Shown here: in pieces, positions 1 through 7,021 of the stretch | How the letters are laid out: each line of letters begins with the position of its first letter | Numbering within the stretch: position 1 is the first letter of the stretch | DNA from: JAVKSL01 sp050744225 | GTDB taxonomy: Bacteria; Actinomycetota; Acidimicrobiia; Acidimicrobiales; JAJPHD01 | Direction of reading: 5' to 3' | DNA length: 21,527 nucleotides | Assembly: GCA_050744225.1 (NCBI GenBank) | Contig: JBOGGT010000041.1 | Location: 1-21,527, forward strand | Position numbers and translations under genes: made by a program | Notes under the pieces: model-generated | Databases searched by the model: none | What the model saw: only the letters and a program-made list of their open reading frames with translations | Told to the model about the DNA's origin: nothing

Positions 1-668
1 GTTCCGACCGCGACATTGGATGAGGGGCTCGACGGATACAGCTGTACCCGGCTGGCCGCTCCGACAGACGCGCCGACCGGCTGGTAGAGACGCACCCCGG
101 TGCCGCTGGCCAGCTCGCCAGGTGTCCCGGTAGTGGCGACGACCAAGCCGGCCACCGGTGAGGTGAGCGTATCCTGAGTCTCTCGCAGTTGGTCGGCCGC
201 AAGGTTCGCTCGATCCCGGGTGTATTGCGTCTGTACGATTCCGATCTGGGTGGTCAGCTGCACACTCACCGAGCTGCCGAGGCCGTAGCCCGCGGCCGTA
301 GCCAGTCCCTGGGCGTGCTCGAGTGAAGCGAGTTGGGCCTGGTCAGCCGACAAGGTGGCACCGTCGTTCGCGACCGCAAGGGCCTGCGGGGCACGATCCT
401 GGGTTGCCACGACCTCACCCGCGGTCACGGTCTGACCAGGTCGCACGTCAAGAGCAGCGATGGACCCAGAGTTGACGAAGTTCAGGTTCATCTGGCTGGT
501 CGGGCCAAGGACACCAGAGAAGGAACTGGCGTAGGAGGTCAGAGCGTAAAGGGTGAGGGGGACTGCCGCCAACGCCACCACCGCCACTACCGCCGCGGTG
601 ATTGCCCGCCGCCTGGTAGCGAGTCCCAGCGGAGGTATCCGGCGATGCGAGCGGCGCGGCGGACCCAT
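1..668 (-). CDS. HlyD/RND-type membrane fusion (periplasmic adaptor) protein, partial
   Basis: The minus strand reads open from an ATG at 668 to the window edge (222 codons; C-terminus missing). The order is typical of a membrane fusion protein: a basic N-terminus, one membrane segment at residues about 22-45, a first half-lipoyl motif at about 66-90 (VNSGSIAALDVRPGQTV, then AGEVVA), an Ala/Gln/Leu-rich helical stretch at about 100-165, and a second half-lipoyl motif at about 167-190 (LTSPVAGLVVATTG). Such proteins link an inner-membrane ABC or RND transporter to the cell exterior. In actinobacteria they often precede MacB-like ABC genes, and the partner may lie beyond position 1. No clear Shine-Dalgarno precedes 668. 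A GTG at 683 in the same frame is an alternative start. Family is fairly sure; substrate is unknown. Confidence 0.75.
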   Translation of the reverse strand, partial: MGPPRRSHRRIPPLGLATRRRAITAAVVAVVALAAVPLTLYALTSYASSFSGVLGPTSQMNLNFVNSGSIAALDVRPGQTVTAGEVVATQDRAPQALAVANDGATLSADQAQLASLEHAQGLATAAGYGLGSSVSVQLTTQIGIVQTQYTRDRANLAADQLRETQDTLTSPVAGLVVATTGTPGELASGTGVRLYQPVGASVGAASRVQLYPSSPSSNVAVG

Positions 669-788
669 GGGATCAGCAGACACCCTAATGCTGGCCACCC
701 TGAAACGGGGCCGCCTTGGCAGTACCTTCTGCTCGGACAACTCTCCTACCCTCCTTCGCCGAAGGGCCTCGGTACAGAGGCTCGGAAG

Positions 789-1511
789 TCAGAAAATCCT
801 AGCGGTAAGCTCCTTGCGGTAGCGAGCGGTCCGGGTGTCCTCGGGGCCCATGGTCTCCAGCAGGTCAAGGTAGGTCTGCCTGGCCTCGTCGTCGTCGCGC
901 ACCCGGTCCAGGAGGCCGTCCAGGCGAGGCCCGTAGTCGTCGTCGTAGACCGGCTCGGGTGCCTCGGCCTCAGCCTCCTTGGCATTCAAGCGCGCCAGGG
1001 CGGCCAACTGGCGGGACTCGGCGGACTCGGGGATGCGAGCCAGGACTGCCAGCGCCTCGGAGGGCCGCTCCTCGCGCACCAGCAGCTCCGCCAGGGCCAG
1101 GACTGCTCGGGTGTTGCCGGGCTCGATCTCGAGCGCCCGGGTGAGGTTTTCTTCCTCGCCGTTCTCGATCAGCAGCTCGACCTCCGAGCGCGGGATCAGC
1201 GCAGCCACCCAGTCGGTCACGGCCTGCTCGGGGAGCGCTCCCACGAAGCTGTCCACTATCTGGCGATCCCGGAGGGCAAAGACCGCAGGGATGGACTGGA
1301 CCTTGAAGGCGCCCGTGATCCGGGGGTTCTCGTCTGCATTGACCTTGGCCAGCTCGACCTGGCCGCCCGTTGCCTCGACCACCCGTTCCAGGATCGGCCC
1401 CAGCGTCACGCAGGGCCCGCACCAGGGCGCCCACAGATCGACCACCACCGTCGCCTTGTCGGAGCGCACCAGGACATCGGCCTCAAAGCTGGCATCTGTC
1501 ACGTCTTTCAT
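789..1511 (-). CDS. Thioredoxin-domain protein with C-terminal helical (TPR-like) region, CnoX/YbbN-like
   Basis: This is a 240-residue protein starting at ATG 1511. The open frame continues upstream to 1637, but the thioredoxin fold begins at MKDVTDASF, and AAGG lies about 10 nt upstream. Residues 1-105 are a thioredoxin domain with the active site WAPWCGPC (Cys31, Cys34) and the cis-proline loop SIPAVF (Pro75). Residues about 110-240 are Leu/Ala/Glu-rich helices that resemble the TPR-like region of YbbN/CnoX, a redox-regulated holdase that passes clients to chaperonins. There is no signal peptide, so it should be cytoplasmic. The gene overlaps the preceding small membrane-protein gene by 29 bp in another frame. 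Thioredoxin identity is secure; the CnoX-like role is inferred from the architecture. Confidence 0.88.
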   Translation of the reverse strand: MKDVTDASFEADVLVRSDKATVVVDLWAPWCGPCVTLGPILERVVEATGGQVELAKVNADENPRITGAFKVQSIPAVFALRDRQIVDSFVGALPEQAVTDWVAALIPRSEVELLIENGEEENLTRALEIEPGNTRAVLALAELLVREERPSEALAVLARIPESAESRQLAALARLNAKEAEAEAPEPVYDDDYGPRLDGLLDRVRDDDEARQTYLDLLETMGPEDTRTARYRKELTARIF

Positions 1512-1779
1512 CGATACAGACCTTAGTGGTCCTCTCGAAAGACTGTCGTCTCTGGGAGCGAGCTCGGCCCCCAGGCCAGTAGCGCCGGAGGGCGACGACG
1601 CTCCAGACCCCCTCGACCACCCCAAAGGGCCAGGCACCGGCTAGAAACCCATAGATGCTGGACAGGGCGCAGCCGAGGGCGAAAGCGGCGATAAAGTGCC
1701 GGCTGCGCGACTCCATCGCGTACATGGCCATCATGAACGTGAGCGCGCAGACCCCGTAGACGGTGATGGCCAAGGTCAT
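1483..1779 (-). CDS. Small membrane protein, unknown function (98 aa)
   Basis: An ATG at 1779 is preceded by a strong Shine-Dalgarno (AGGAAGG, 5 nt before the ATG). The 98-residue product has two hydrophobic segments, about residues 2-22 and 29-48, and a third shorter one at about 51-66 (FGVVEGVWSVVALRR). The tail is basic and polar. The last 29 bp overlap the start of the thioredoxin gene in another frame. It lies 24 nt downstream of tRNA-Tyr with no visible terminator between them, so it may be transcribed by read-through from the tRNA promoter. I do not recognise a characterised family. The strong ribosome site and membrane-protein composition support a real gene. Confidence 0.65.
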   Translation of the reverse strand: MTLAITVYGVCALTFMMAMYAMESRSRHFIAAFALGCALSSIYGFLAGAWPFGVVEGVWSVVALRRYWPGGRARSQRRQSFERTTKVCIDERRDRCQL

Positions 1780-1803
1780 GCCAGCCTTCCTGTAGGACTG
1801 CGG

Positions 1804-1888
<85 letters not shown>

Positions 1889-1898
1889 AACGCCCGCC

Positions 1899-1904
1899 AC
1901 GATA
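1899..1904 (-). promoter_or_regulatory. Candidate -10 box for tRNA-Tyr
   Basis: The minus strand reads TATCGT, a TANNNT match, ending about 10 nt before the tRNA 5' end. No convincing -35 box was seen. It overlaps the plus-strand candidate -10 of yajQ, so the two promoters would be back to back in 27 bp. Sequence match only. Confidence 0.3.
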
Positions 1905-1908
1905 GCGT
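1903..1908 (+). promoter_or_regulatory. Candidate -10 box for leaderless yajQ mRNA
   Basis: TAGCGT (TANNNT) ends 7 nt before the yajQ ATG, and there is no Shine-Dalgarno in the 27-bp gap. This is the geometry of a leaderless actinobacterial transcript. Any -35 element would lie inside the tRNA gene. Inference from spacing only. Confidence 0.3.
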
Positions 1909-1915
1909 CTCGGCC

Positions 1916-2404
1916 ATGCCCACCTTCGACGTCGTCTCAGAGGTCGACCTCCAAGAGGTCCGCAACGCGGTGGACCAGGCCAACCGGGAGGCCGCCACCC
2001 GCTTCGACTTCAAGAACACCGAGAGCTCCATCGAGCTGGCGGACCACACGCTCACCCTGCGCTCCGCCTCCGCAGACCGGCTCCGGGCACTGGCCCTGGT
2101 CCTGGAGGAGAAGCTGGTCAAGCGCCAGGTGTCACTCAAGACGCTGGATAGGGGCAAGGTGGAGGAGGCCGCCAAGGGGGCCGCCCGCCAGGCCATCACC
2201 ATTGTGGCCGGCATCTCCGCCGAGAAGGCGCGTGAGGTCAACCGGGCGATCAAGGACCTGGGCCTCAAGGGGGTCTCCTCGGCTACCCAGGGCGAACAGG
2301 TCCGGGTCAGCGGGAAGAAGCGCGACGACCTCCAAGCGGTGATGGCCGCCCTGCGCGAAGCCGACTTCGCCATCCCGTTGCAGTTCACCAACCGCCGGGA
2401 CTGA
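1916..2404 (+). CDS. yajQ: YajQ family nucleotide (cyclic di-GMP)-binding protein
   Basis: This 162-residue protein has the usual YajQ (UPF0234) length and hallmark sequences: N-terminal PTFDVVSEVD, the RFDFKNTESSIEL segment, and the C-terminal ending ADFAIPLQFTNRRD. The family has two related alpha-beta domains. Some members bind cyclic di-GMP and act with a transcription factor, and others are reported to bind nucleotides or tRNA. The role in this organism is not shown. It is the only convincing plus-strand gene here. Its last eight codons and stop are part of a 32-bp tandem duplication that continues past the stop, and it converges on the HAD phosphatase gene with only 38 bp between the stop codons. 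Confidence 0.95.
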   Translation: MPTFDVVSEVDLQEVRNAVDQANREAATRFDFKNTESSIELADHTLTLRSASADRLRALALVLEEKLVKRQVSLKTLDRGKVEEAAKGAARQAITIVAGISAEKAREVNRAIKDLGLKGVSSATQGEQVRVSGKKRDDLQAVMAALREADFAIPLQFTNRRD

Positions 2405-2442
2405 GCCGCCTGCAGTTCACCAACCGCCGGGACTGAGCCGCC
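2379..2442. repeat. 32-bp perfect tandem duplication at the yajQ 3' end
   Basis: Copy 1 (2379-2410) contains the last codons and stop of yajQ. Copy 2 (2411-2442) is identical and non-coding for yajQ, ending next to the convergent HAD gene's stop. No mismatches were seen, which suggests a recent duplication. Confidence 0.95.
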
Positions 2443-2448
2443 TCAGTC
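2431..2448. terminator. Small hairpin at the convergent yajQ / HAD gene junction
   Basis: GACTGAG and CTCAGTC form a perfect 7-bp stem around the 4-nt loop CCGC. It exists only because the second copy of the 32-bp repeat abuts the HAD gene end. There is no T-tract on either strand, so a terminator role is a guess. It could slow polymerases coming from both sides. Confidence 0.3.
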
Positions 2449-2958
2449 GTAGTAGCCGGAGTGCACGTAGACGCAGGCGACCCCCTCCGAACGGAACATC
2501 TCACAGTTGCGCCGGTCGTCATCCAGCGCGAGGCGCACATCGAACCCGGCCCCCCGCAGCTCGCCCAGGCTGCGCCGCTTGAACTCGGTCGCCGCGGCGT
2601 AGTCCCCCGAGTCCCGCATCACCAACAGGTCCCAGCGCAACCCGACCCGCTCCAGCCAGTCCAGCGTCAGTTCCCTGACCGACAGAGGTCGCCCGGTGAG
2701 CAGGACCACAACCAGACCAGGATCGAGGAGGGAGACGAGGCCCGCGCCCTCCTCGATGACCGGGTCCGCGCCGCAAGCTCTAAAGAATTTATCCCAGTGG
2801 TGCCGCCCACCCGTGACCAGGTACTGGCGGTGGGTGGCATCCGCCACGACCCCGTCGAGGTCCACCACCACCGCCGGCCCAGGCATCCCGGACCCGGCGC
2901 GCCAGGTCCATCCGGCGTTCGGGCCCTCATTGGCCACCGGCAACCCCAGGTTGGTCAT
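2443..2958 (-). CDS. HAD-superfamily phosphatase resembling the PNKP 3'-phosphatase domain
   Basis: This 171-residue protein carries all HAD motifs: DLDGVVAD (nucleophile Asp33, acid Asp35), LLTGRP (Thr88), Lys127 in EFKRRS, and LALDDDRRN (Asp146/147). The spacing and the segments LLVMRDSGDY, VRLALDDDRR and ACVYVHSGYYD resemble the C-terminal phosphatase domain of phage T4 polynucleotide kinase, which removes 3'-phosphates or 2',3'-cyclic phosphates from nucleic acid ends. There is no P-loop kinase domain. The ATG at 2958 overlaps the vapC stop (ATGA), indicating co-translation. A second start at Met25 (2886) sits just before the domain and is possible. HAD phosphatase is secure; the polynucleotide-end substrate is inferred by resemblance. 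Confidence 0.8.
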   Translation of the reverse strand: MTNLGLPVANEGPNAGWTWRAGSGMPGPAVVVDLDGVVADATHRQYLVTGGRHHWDKFFRACGADPVIEEGAGLVSLLDPGLVVVLLTGRPLSVRELTLDWLERVGLRWDLLVMRDSGDYAAATEFKRRSLGELRGAGFDVRLALDDDRRNCEMFRSEGVACVYVHSGYYD

Positions 2959-3353
2959 CCGAGCGCGATCAGGCTGACCACCCCGGGCGCGTCTCGGGCG
3001 AGGCCCCGGTCGAAGGTGGCCAGGCGCTCGCGGTGGTGCTTCGCCAGGCCAACCAGGTAGGCGTCGGTCACTTGGGCGTGCCCTCGCACGTGGGCGAGGT
3101 CAATCTCCGAATACCCGAGCGAGTCTGGCCAGAACGCGTGGCGCTCATGCCTGGTCATCAAGGCCAGGACCCTGCCGGCCTCGGCGGTGCCCAGTCCTTC
3201 CCGAACCAGAAGGCGGACCAGGGCACCCTGCGTGATCGGACAGGTGGCGAAGGGCTCGTCCCGATCAGCCCACCACCTGGTGGCCACGCGGTGATGGACG
3301 TGATCAGCAACGGCAAGAGCGATGAGCACGTTGCAGTCGAGCAGGTAGGTCAT
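2955..3353 (-). CDS. vapC: VapC-type PIN-domain toxin ribonuclease
   Basis: This is a 132-residue PIN-domain protein. The acidic metal-binding residues are Asp6 (LLDCN), Asp97 (VTDAY) and Asp115 (TFDRG). The second acidic position, usually Glu, is Gln42 in CPITQGALVRLL. I recall a Gln variant in a sizeable actinobacterial PIN group, so it need not mean loss of function. VapC toxins cut tRNA or rRNA at specific sites until neutralised by their antitoxin. The start overlaps the antitoxin stop (ATGA) and the stop overlaps the HAD gene start, so the three genes form one translational unit. Target RNA is unknown. Confidence 0.9.
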   Translation of the reverse strand: MTYLLDCNVLIALAVADHVHHRVATRWWADRDEPFATCPITQGALVRLLVREGLGTAEAGRVLALMTRHERHAFWPDSLGYSEIDLAHVRGHAQVTDAYLVGLAKHHRERLATFDRGLARDAPGVVSLIALG

Positions 3354-3580
3354 TCCTCGTCGAGGAGGGCCCTGACGGTGTCGGTGGTCACCGTGGTTCC
3401 CAGGTGGACCACGGGTAGACCCGTGTTCTGGTCAACGCTCACCCGCTCCCCCGGACCCTCGGGACAAAGACCCCCCCTCACCAGGTCCGCCAGGGTCTTA
3501 CTCAGGCTCGTACCCCGGTCGTGAGCCAACGAGCGGGCAGCTCGGTGAAGATCTTCAGGCAGGTCCACGGTCGTGCGCAT
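3350..3580 (-). CDS. vapB: Ribbon-helix-helix antitoxin, VapB-like
   Basis: This is a 76-residue protein from ATG 3580 (a GTG one codon earlier at 3583 is an alternative). Residues 1-40 form a ribbon-helix-helix DNA-binding domain: the strand RTTVDLPEDL, then helices through AARSLAHDRGTSLSKTLADLV. The C-terminal half (about 45-76) should wrap the toxin. It overlaps vapC by 4 bp. Such antitoxins repress their own promoter with the toxin as co-repressor. A TATGAT box lies 6 nt upstream of ATG 3580 with no Shine-Dalgarno, suggesting a leaderless transcript separate from the nuo operon, whose last gene ends about 33 bp upstream. Confidence 0.88.
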   Translation of the reverse strand: MRTTVDLPEDLHRAARSLAHDRGTSLSKTLADLVRGGLCPEGPGERVSVDQNTGLPVVHLGTTVTTDTVRALLDEE

Positions 3581-3586
3581 CACTGC

Positions 3587-3592
3587 ATCATA
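3587..3592 (-). promoter_or_regulatory. Candidate -10 box of the vapBC-HAD cassette
   Basis: The minus strand reads TATGAT (5 of 6 to TATAAT), 6 nt before ATG 3580. This placement would start transcription at or next to the start codon. No good -35 is visible in the nuoN tail. It would allow expression independent of nuo read-through. Confidence 0.45.
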
Positions 3593-3613
3593 GCGCGATG
3601 AATCAGCGAGCCC

Positions 3614-5371
3614 TCAGAACAACAGGGTGGCGCTCTTGGCGAAGTCCACCACCGGCGCAGGGTAGAAGCCGAAGGCCACGCTGAAGGCCACCGTCACGAA
3701 CAGCACCGCCCAGATGACCGCGGGGACCCGGAGACCGTCGCTGTCCGGCACCGCCCCTGCAACATCTTGGTCTCGCTCGGCCAGAGTGGCGTGGCCGGCC
3801 TGGTCGGCCAGAGCGGCGTGGACGGCCTGGCCGGCGACGGGCTCCCCTGGCTCGACCGCGAGGACGTCGCCCGAGATCCCGCCTGAGCGCCTGGGGCCGA
3901 TCCGGACAACCTGGCGCGGGCCTCCCGCAACCGCCAGCTGGAGGGCTCCACCCACCCGTGCCAACCGACCCTCCGGGGTGTACATGACCACCACCACCCG
4001 CAGGTAGAAGAACGCGGCGATCACCGCGGAGACCATCGCGATCACCGCTATCACGTACTGGCCCTGAGCGACCGCCGCGGCGATGACGTAGAACTTGGCC
4101 AGGAACCCGGTGGTGAACGGGATTCCGGCCTGGGCCACCAGCAGCACCACCAGGCACAGGGCCAGCAGGGGGCTGCGTCTGGCAAGGCCCCGGTAGGCCT
4201 CGATCTGGTGGTTGGCGTCGCCGGTGCCGCCGATGACCGTGATCACCGCAAAGGTCCCGATTACCAGGAACGAATAGGTCAGCAGGTAGTACAGGGAGGC
4301 CGAGATCCCCCTTGTGCTGGCCGCGTACAGCCCGACCAGCACGAACCCCGCGTGGCTGACCGACGAGTAGGCCATCATCCGCTTGATGTCGGTCTGCATC
4401 ACGGCCAGCACCGACCCGACGACCAGGGTGAGCACGGCCAGGACCCAGATGGCGGGTTGCCAGTCCAGTCGGAGGGTGGAGAAGCTGGAGAAGAAGACCC
4501 GGAGCAGGGCGGCAAAACCACCGGCCTTCGCCACCGCGGCCATGAACCCGGTCACCGGGGAGGGCGAACCCTGGTAGACGTCGGGGGTCCAGGTGTGGAA
4601 GGGCACCGCGGCGATCTTGAAGGCGAAGCCGACCAGCAAGAGGGCCAGTCCGGCGAGCAGAAGACCGTTGTTGGACAGCACGTTGGTGGCCAGGAAGTTG
4701 GCAATGTGAGCCAGGTTGGTGGTCCCGGTCGCCCCGTAGGTGAGGGCGATCCCGTAGACGAAGATGGCGGAGGAGAACGCTCCGAGGACGAAGTACTTCA
4801 TCGCCGCCTCCCCGGACTCCTCCCGCCGCGCATTCAGGCCCGCCAGGATGTAGAGCGGGATCGAAAGGATCTCCAGGCCCAGAAAGACCAGGATGAGGTC
4901 GTTGGCGGTGGCCATCAGCATGGCGCCGGCGCCAGAGAACATGGCCAGCACGTAGAACTCCGGCCCAGTGATCCCCTCCTGCTCCAACCAGGCGGCGCCC
5001 ACCAGGACCCCGAGGATGATCGAAGCGGTTACCAGGACGAATACCAACAAGGCGAAGCCGTCCACCGCCACCGCTCCCGACAGCGCGGTATATGTCCCGT
5101 GCGGCCCGGTGCCCCCGTGCCCGGTCACCCGAGGCCACAGCACGATCATGGTCCAGCCCATCGCCGCCAGGGACACGCAGATAGTGAGGAAAGCGTGGAA
5201 CATCGTAGGTAGGCGCCTGGACGTCATCGATGCGAGCACCAGCAGCCCCAGCGCCCCGCCCAGCAGGATCAGCTCGGGCATGATCGCCGAGTAGGCCACC
5301 GGCGGGAGTGCGATGGGCGCGATGGGGGTCGCCGGCACCCCGATGGTGGCAAGCAGGGCAGTGCCGGTCAC
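3614..5371 (-). CDS. nuoN: NADH-quinone oxidoreductase subunit N (antiporter-like)
   Basis: This is a 585-residue, multi-pass membrane subunit of complex I carrying one of the three antiporter-like proton channels. The key charged residues are present: Glu167 (LGLEILSIPLY), Lys192, Lys252 (AFKIAAVPFHTWTPDVYQG), Lys282 (AKAGGF) and Lys426 (FLAKFY). Start is a GTG at 5371 overlapping the nuoM stop (GTGA). Unusual: between the penultimate and last membrane helices there is a hydrophilic insert of about 80 residues (467-548) including two copies of a 9-residue repeat. This makes the protein roughly 100 residues longer than E. coli NuoN. The last helix and the typical end (FYPAPVVDFA) follow intact, so it is an insertion and not a frameshift. 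Confidence 0.97.
   Translation of the reverse strand: MTGTALLATIGVPATPIAPIALPPVAYSAIMPELILLGGALGLLVLASMTSRRLPTMFHAFLTICVSLAAMGWTMIVLWPRVTGHGGTGPHGTYTALSGAVAVDGFALLVFVLVTASIILGVLVGAAWLEQEGITGPEFYVLAMFSGAGAMLMATANDLILVFLGLEILSIPLYILAGLNARREESGEAAMKYFVLGAFSSAIFVYGIALTYGATGTTNLAHIANFLATNVLSNNGLLLAGLALLLVGFAFKIAAVPFHTWTPDVYQGSPSPVTGFMAAVAKAGGFAALLRVFFSSFSTLRLDWQPAIWVLAVLTLVVGSVLAVMQTDIKRMMAYSSVSHAGFVLVGLYAASTRGISASLYYLLTYSFLVIGTFAVITVIGGTGDANHQIEAYRGLARRSPLLALCLVVLLVAQAGIPFTTGFLAKFYVIAAAVAQGQYVIAVIAMVSAVIAAFFYLRVVVVMYTPEGRLARVGGALQLAVAGGPRQVVRIGPRRSGGISGDVLAVEPGEPVAGQAVHAALADQAGHATLAERDQDVAGAVPDSDGLRVPAVIWAVLFVTVAFSVAFGFYPAPVVDFAKSATLLF
3777..3830. repeat. 27-bp tandem repeat (2 copies) in nuoN
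   Basis: Copies at 3777-3803 and 3804-3830 differ at two positions by eye. They encode HAALADQAG/HATLAER-like 9-residue units in the hydrophilic insert of NuoN. The unit length keeps the frame. Confidence 0.85.
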
Positions 5372-7011
5372 GGCTGGACTCGCGAGATGCGGACCGGTAG
5401 CTGACCTGTCTGAGCCACCGCCGGCTCCACATAAGAGCTGTTGCCTTCAATGTGGGAGATCAGGACATCCACCGACGGAGTGATGCGGTTCAGCACCGGT
5501 GCAGGGTAGACCCCTAGGAAGGCGATAACCACCAGCAACGGGATGATCAGTGCCCGCTCCCCAGTGCTCAGGTCACCGACTACCCCGCGCAGCGCACCGG
5601 GTCCAACGGCGGCGCCAGCCGGCTGAGCCACGACGCCCTTGGGCTTGCCGTGGAACGCCTGTTGGAAGGCCCACAGCATGTAGATCGAGGCCAAGATCAC
5701 CCCGGCGGCGGCCACCACCGCCCACCAGCGATGGGTCACGAAGGTCCCGATGATGATCAGGAACTCGCCGACGAACCCGTTCAAGCCGGGCAGCCCGATG
5801 GCCGCCATCATCGCCACGGTGAACGCCCCGGCGAGGATGGGAGCCACTCGCTGGGCCCCGCGCAGCTCGTTGAGCTGCCAGGTCCCCCACCGGTTGTAGA
5901 TGAACGCGATCAGCAGGAACAGGGCCGCGGTATACAATCCGTGGTTGAGCATCTCGATCACCCCCCCGGTCATCGACTGTGCGGTCAGGGCGAACAGGCC
6001 CAACACGATGAAGCCCATGTGGGACAGGCTGGAATAAGCCACCATGCGCTTCAGGTCCGGCTGGCGACAGGCCACCACCGCCCCGTACAGGATGCCGATG
6101 ACCGCCAGGGTGAGCATCAGAGGAACGAAGTAGACGGATGCCTTGGGGAACAGCCCGAAGTCGAATCGGATGATCCCGTAGGTCCCGAGCTTGGCCATCA
6201 CCGCAGCCAGGATGATCACCCCGCCGGTCGGCGCCTCGGCGTAGGCGTCAGGGGACCAGGTGTGCAGGGGGAATACCGGGGCCTTGACTGCGAAGGCGGC
6301 GGTGAAGGCCAGGAACAGCCAGGTGCCCGCGCTGCCGAGCACGCCGGGGTCAGCCTCCAGGGCGACCAGGTTGAAGGTCACCTGACCTGTATGTGCGGCG
6401 TGGATGAACACCACCGCCAGCATCCCCACGAAGAAGAACGCCGAGCCCAGGAAGGTGTAGAGGAAGAACTTCACCGCCGCGTACCCCCGCCGTTCGAATC
6501 CCCACCCGGCGATGACGAAATAGACCGGGACCAGGGTCAGCTCAAAGCAGACGAAGAACAGGAAAAGGTCCAGGGAGAGAAAGCTCCCCATGCACGCTGC
6601 TTCGAGCACCAGCATCCAGGCAACATACGACTTGGTGTTGCGCTTGACCTGGCCCCCGACCAACGCCAGGGGGAACAGGACCGCGGTCAGCAGCACCAGG
6701 AACAGGGATATCCCGTCGACACCTAGGTGGAAGGAGATCCCAAACGCTGGTATCCAGGAGTAGTTCGCCACCATCTGGTAGCCCCCCACCCCGATTCGGA
6801 ACTCGACCCCCATCACGATCGCCAGCACCAGGGTCGCCACCACCGCCAGGACGCCGACGGCCCGGATCACCTGGTCCCGGTTGGGCATGACCGCCACCAC
6901 CAGCGCGGCCACGGCCGGCACGCCGATCACCGCGATCGACAGGAAGCTGTGCGCAGCCAGCGCTGCACCGCTCAGGTTCACCACTGCGTCCGCCCCAAGC
7001 CCGTTCGGCAC
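5368..7011 (-). CDS. nuoM: NADH-quinone oxidoreductase subunit M (antiporter-like)
   Basis: This 547-residue membrane subunit of complex I is the middle antiporter-like proton channel. It shows Glu157 in CFELTLVPVYF, Lys243 in AVKAPVFPLHTWSPDAY, Lys274 in VMAKLGTYG, and the DLKRMVAYSSLSHMGF motif. Length is slightly above the usual 500-530. Start is taken as GTG 7011, 10 nt after the nuoL stop, with GAGG about 8 nt upstream inside the nuoL end. It overlaps nuoN by 4 bp. Confidence 0.97.
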   Translation of the reverse strand: MPNGLGADAVVNLSGAALAAHSFLSIAVIGVPAVAALVVAVMPNRDQVIRAVGVLAVVATLVLAIVMGVEFRIGVGGYQMVANYSWIPAFGISFHLGVDGISLFLVLLTAVLFPLALVGGQVKRNTKSYVAWMLVLEAACMGSFLSLDLFLFFVCFELTLVPVYFVIAGWGFERRGYAAVKFFLYTFLGSAFFFVGMLAVVFIHAAHTGQVTFNLVALEADPGVLGSAGTWLFLAFTAAFAVKAPVFPLHTWSPDAYAEAPTGGVIILAAVMAKLGTYGIIRFDFGLFPKASVYFVPLMLTLAVIGILYGAVVACRQPDLKRMVAYSSLSHMGFIVLGLFALTAQSMTGGVIEMLNHGLYTAALFLLIAFIYNRWGTWQLNELRGAQRVAPILAGAFTVAMMAAIGLPGLNGFVGEFLIIIGTFVTHRWWAVVAAAGVILASIYMLWAFQQAFHGKPKGVVAQPAGAAVGPGALRGVVGDLSTGERALIIPLLVVIAFLGVYPAPVLNRITPSVDVLISHIEGNSSYVEPAVAQTGQLPVRISRVQP

Positions 7012-7021
7012 CGCGAACGCC

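Noticed and set aside
333..1526. Plus-strand open frame of 397 codons across the left region
   Set aside because: It runs opposite the membrane fusion protein and thioredoxin genes, both with real motifs on the minus strand. Composition is typical of a shadow frame.
3603..5450. Minus-strand open frame of 615 codons overlapping nuoN
   Set aside because: It is the nuoN region in another frame. The nuoN frame has the conserved membrane and charged-residue motifs; this one has Arg/Gly-rich filler.
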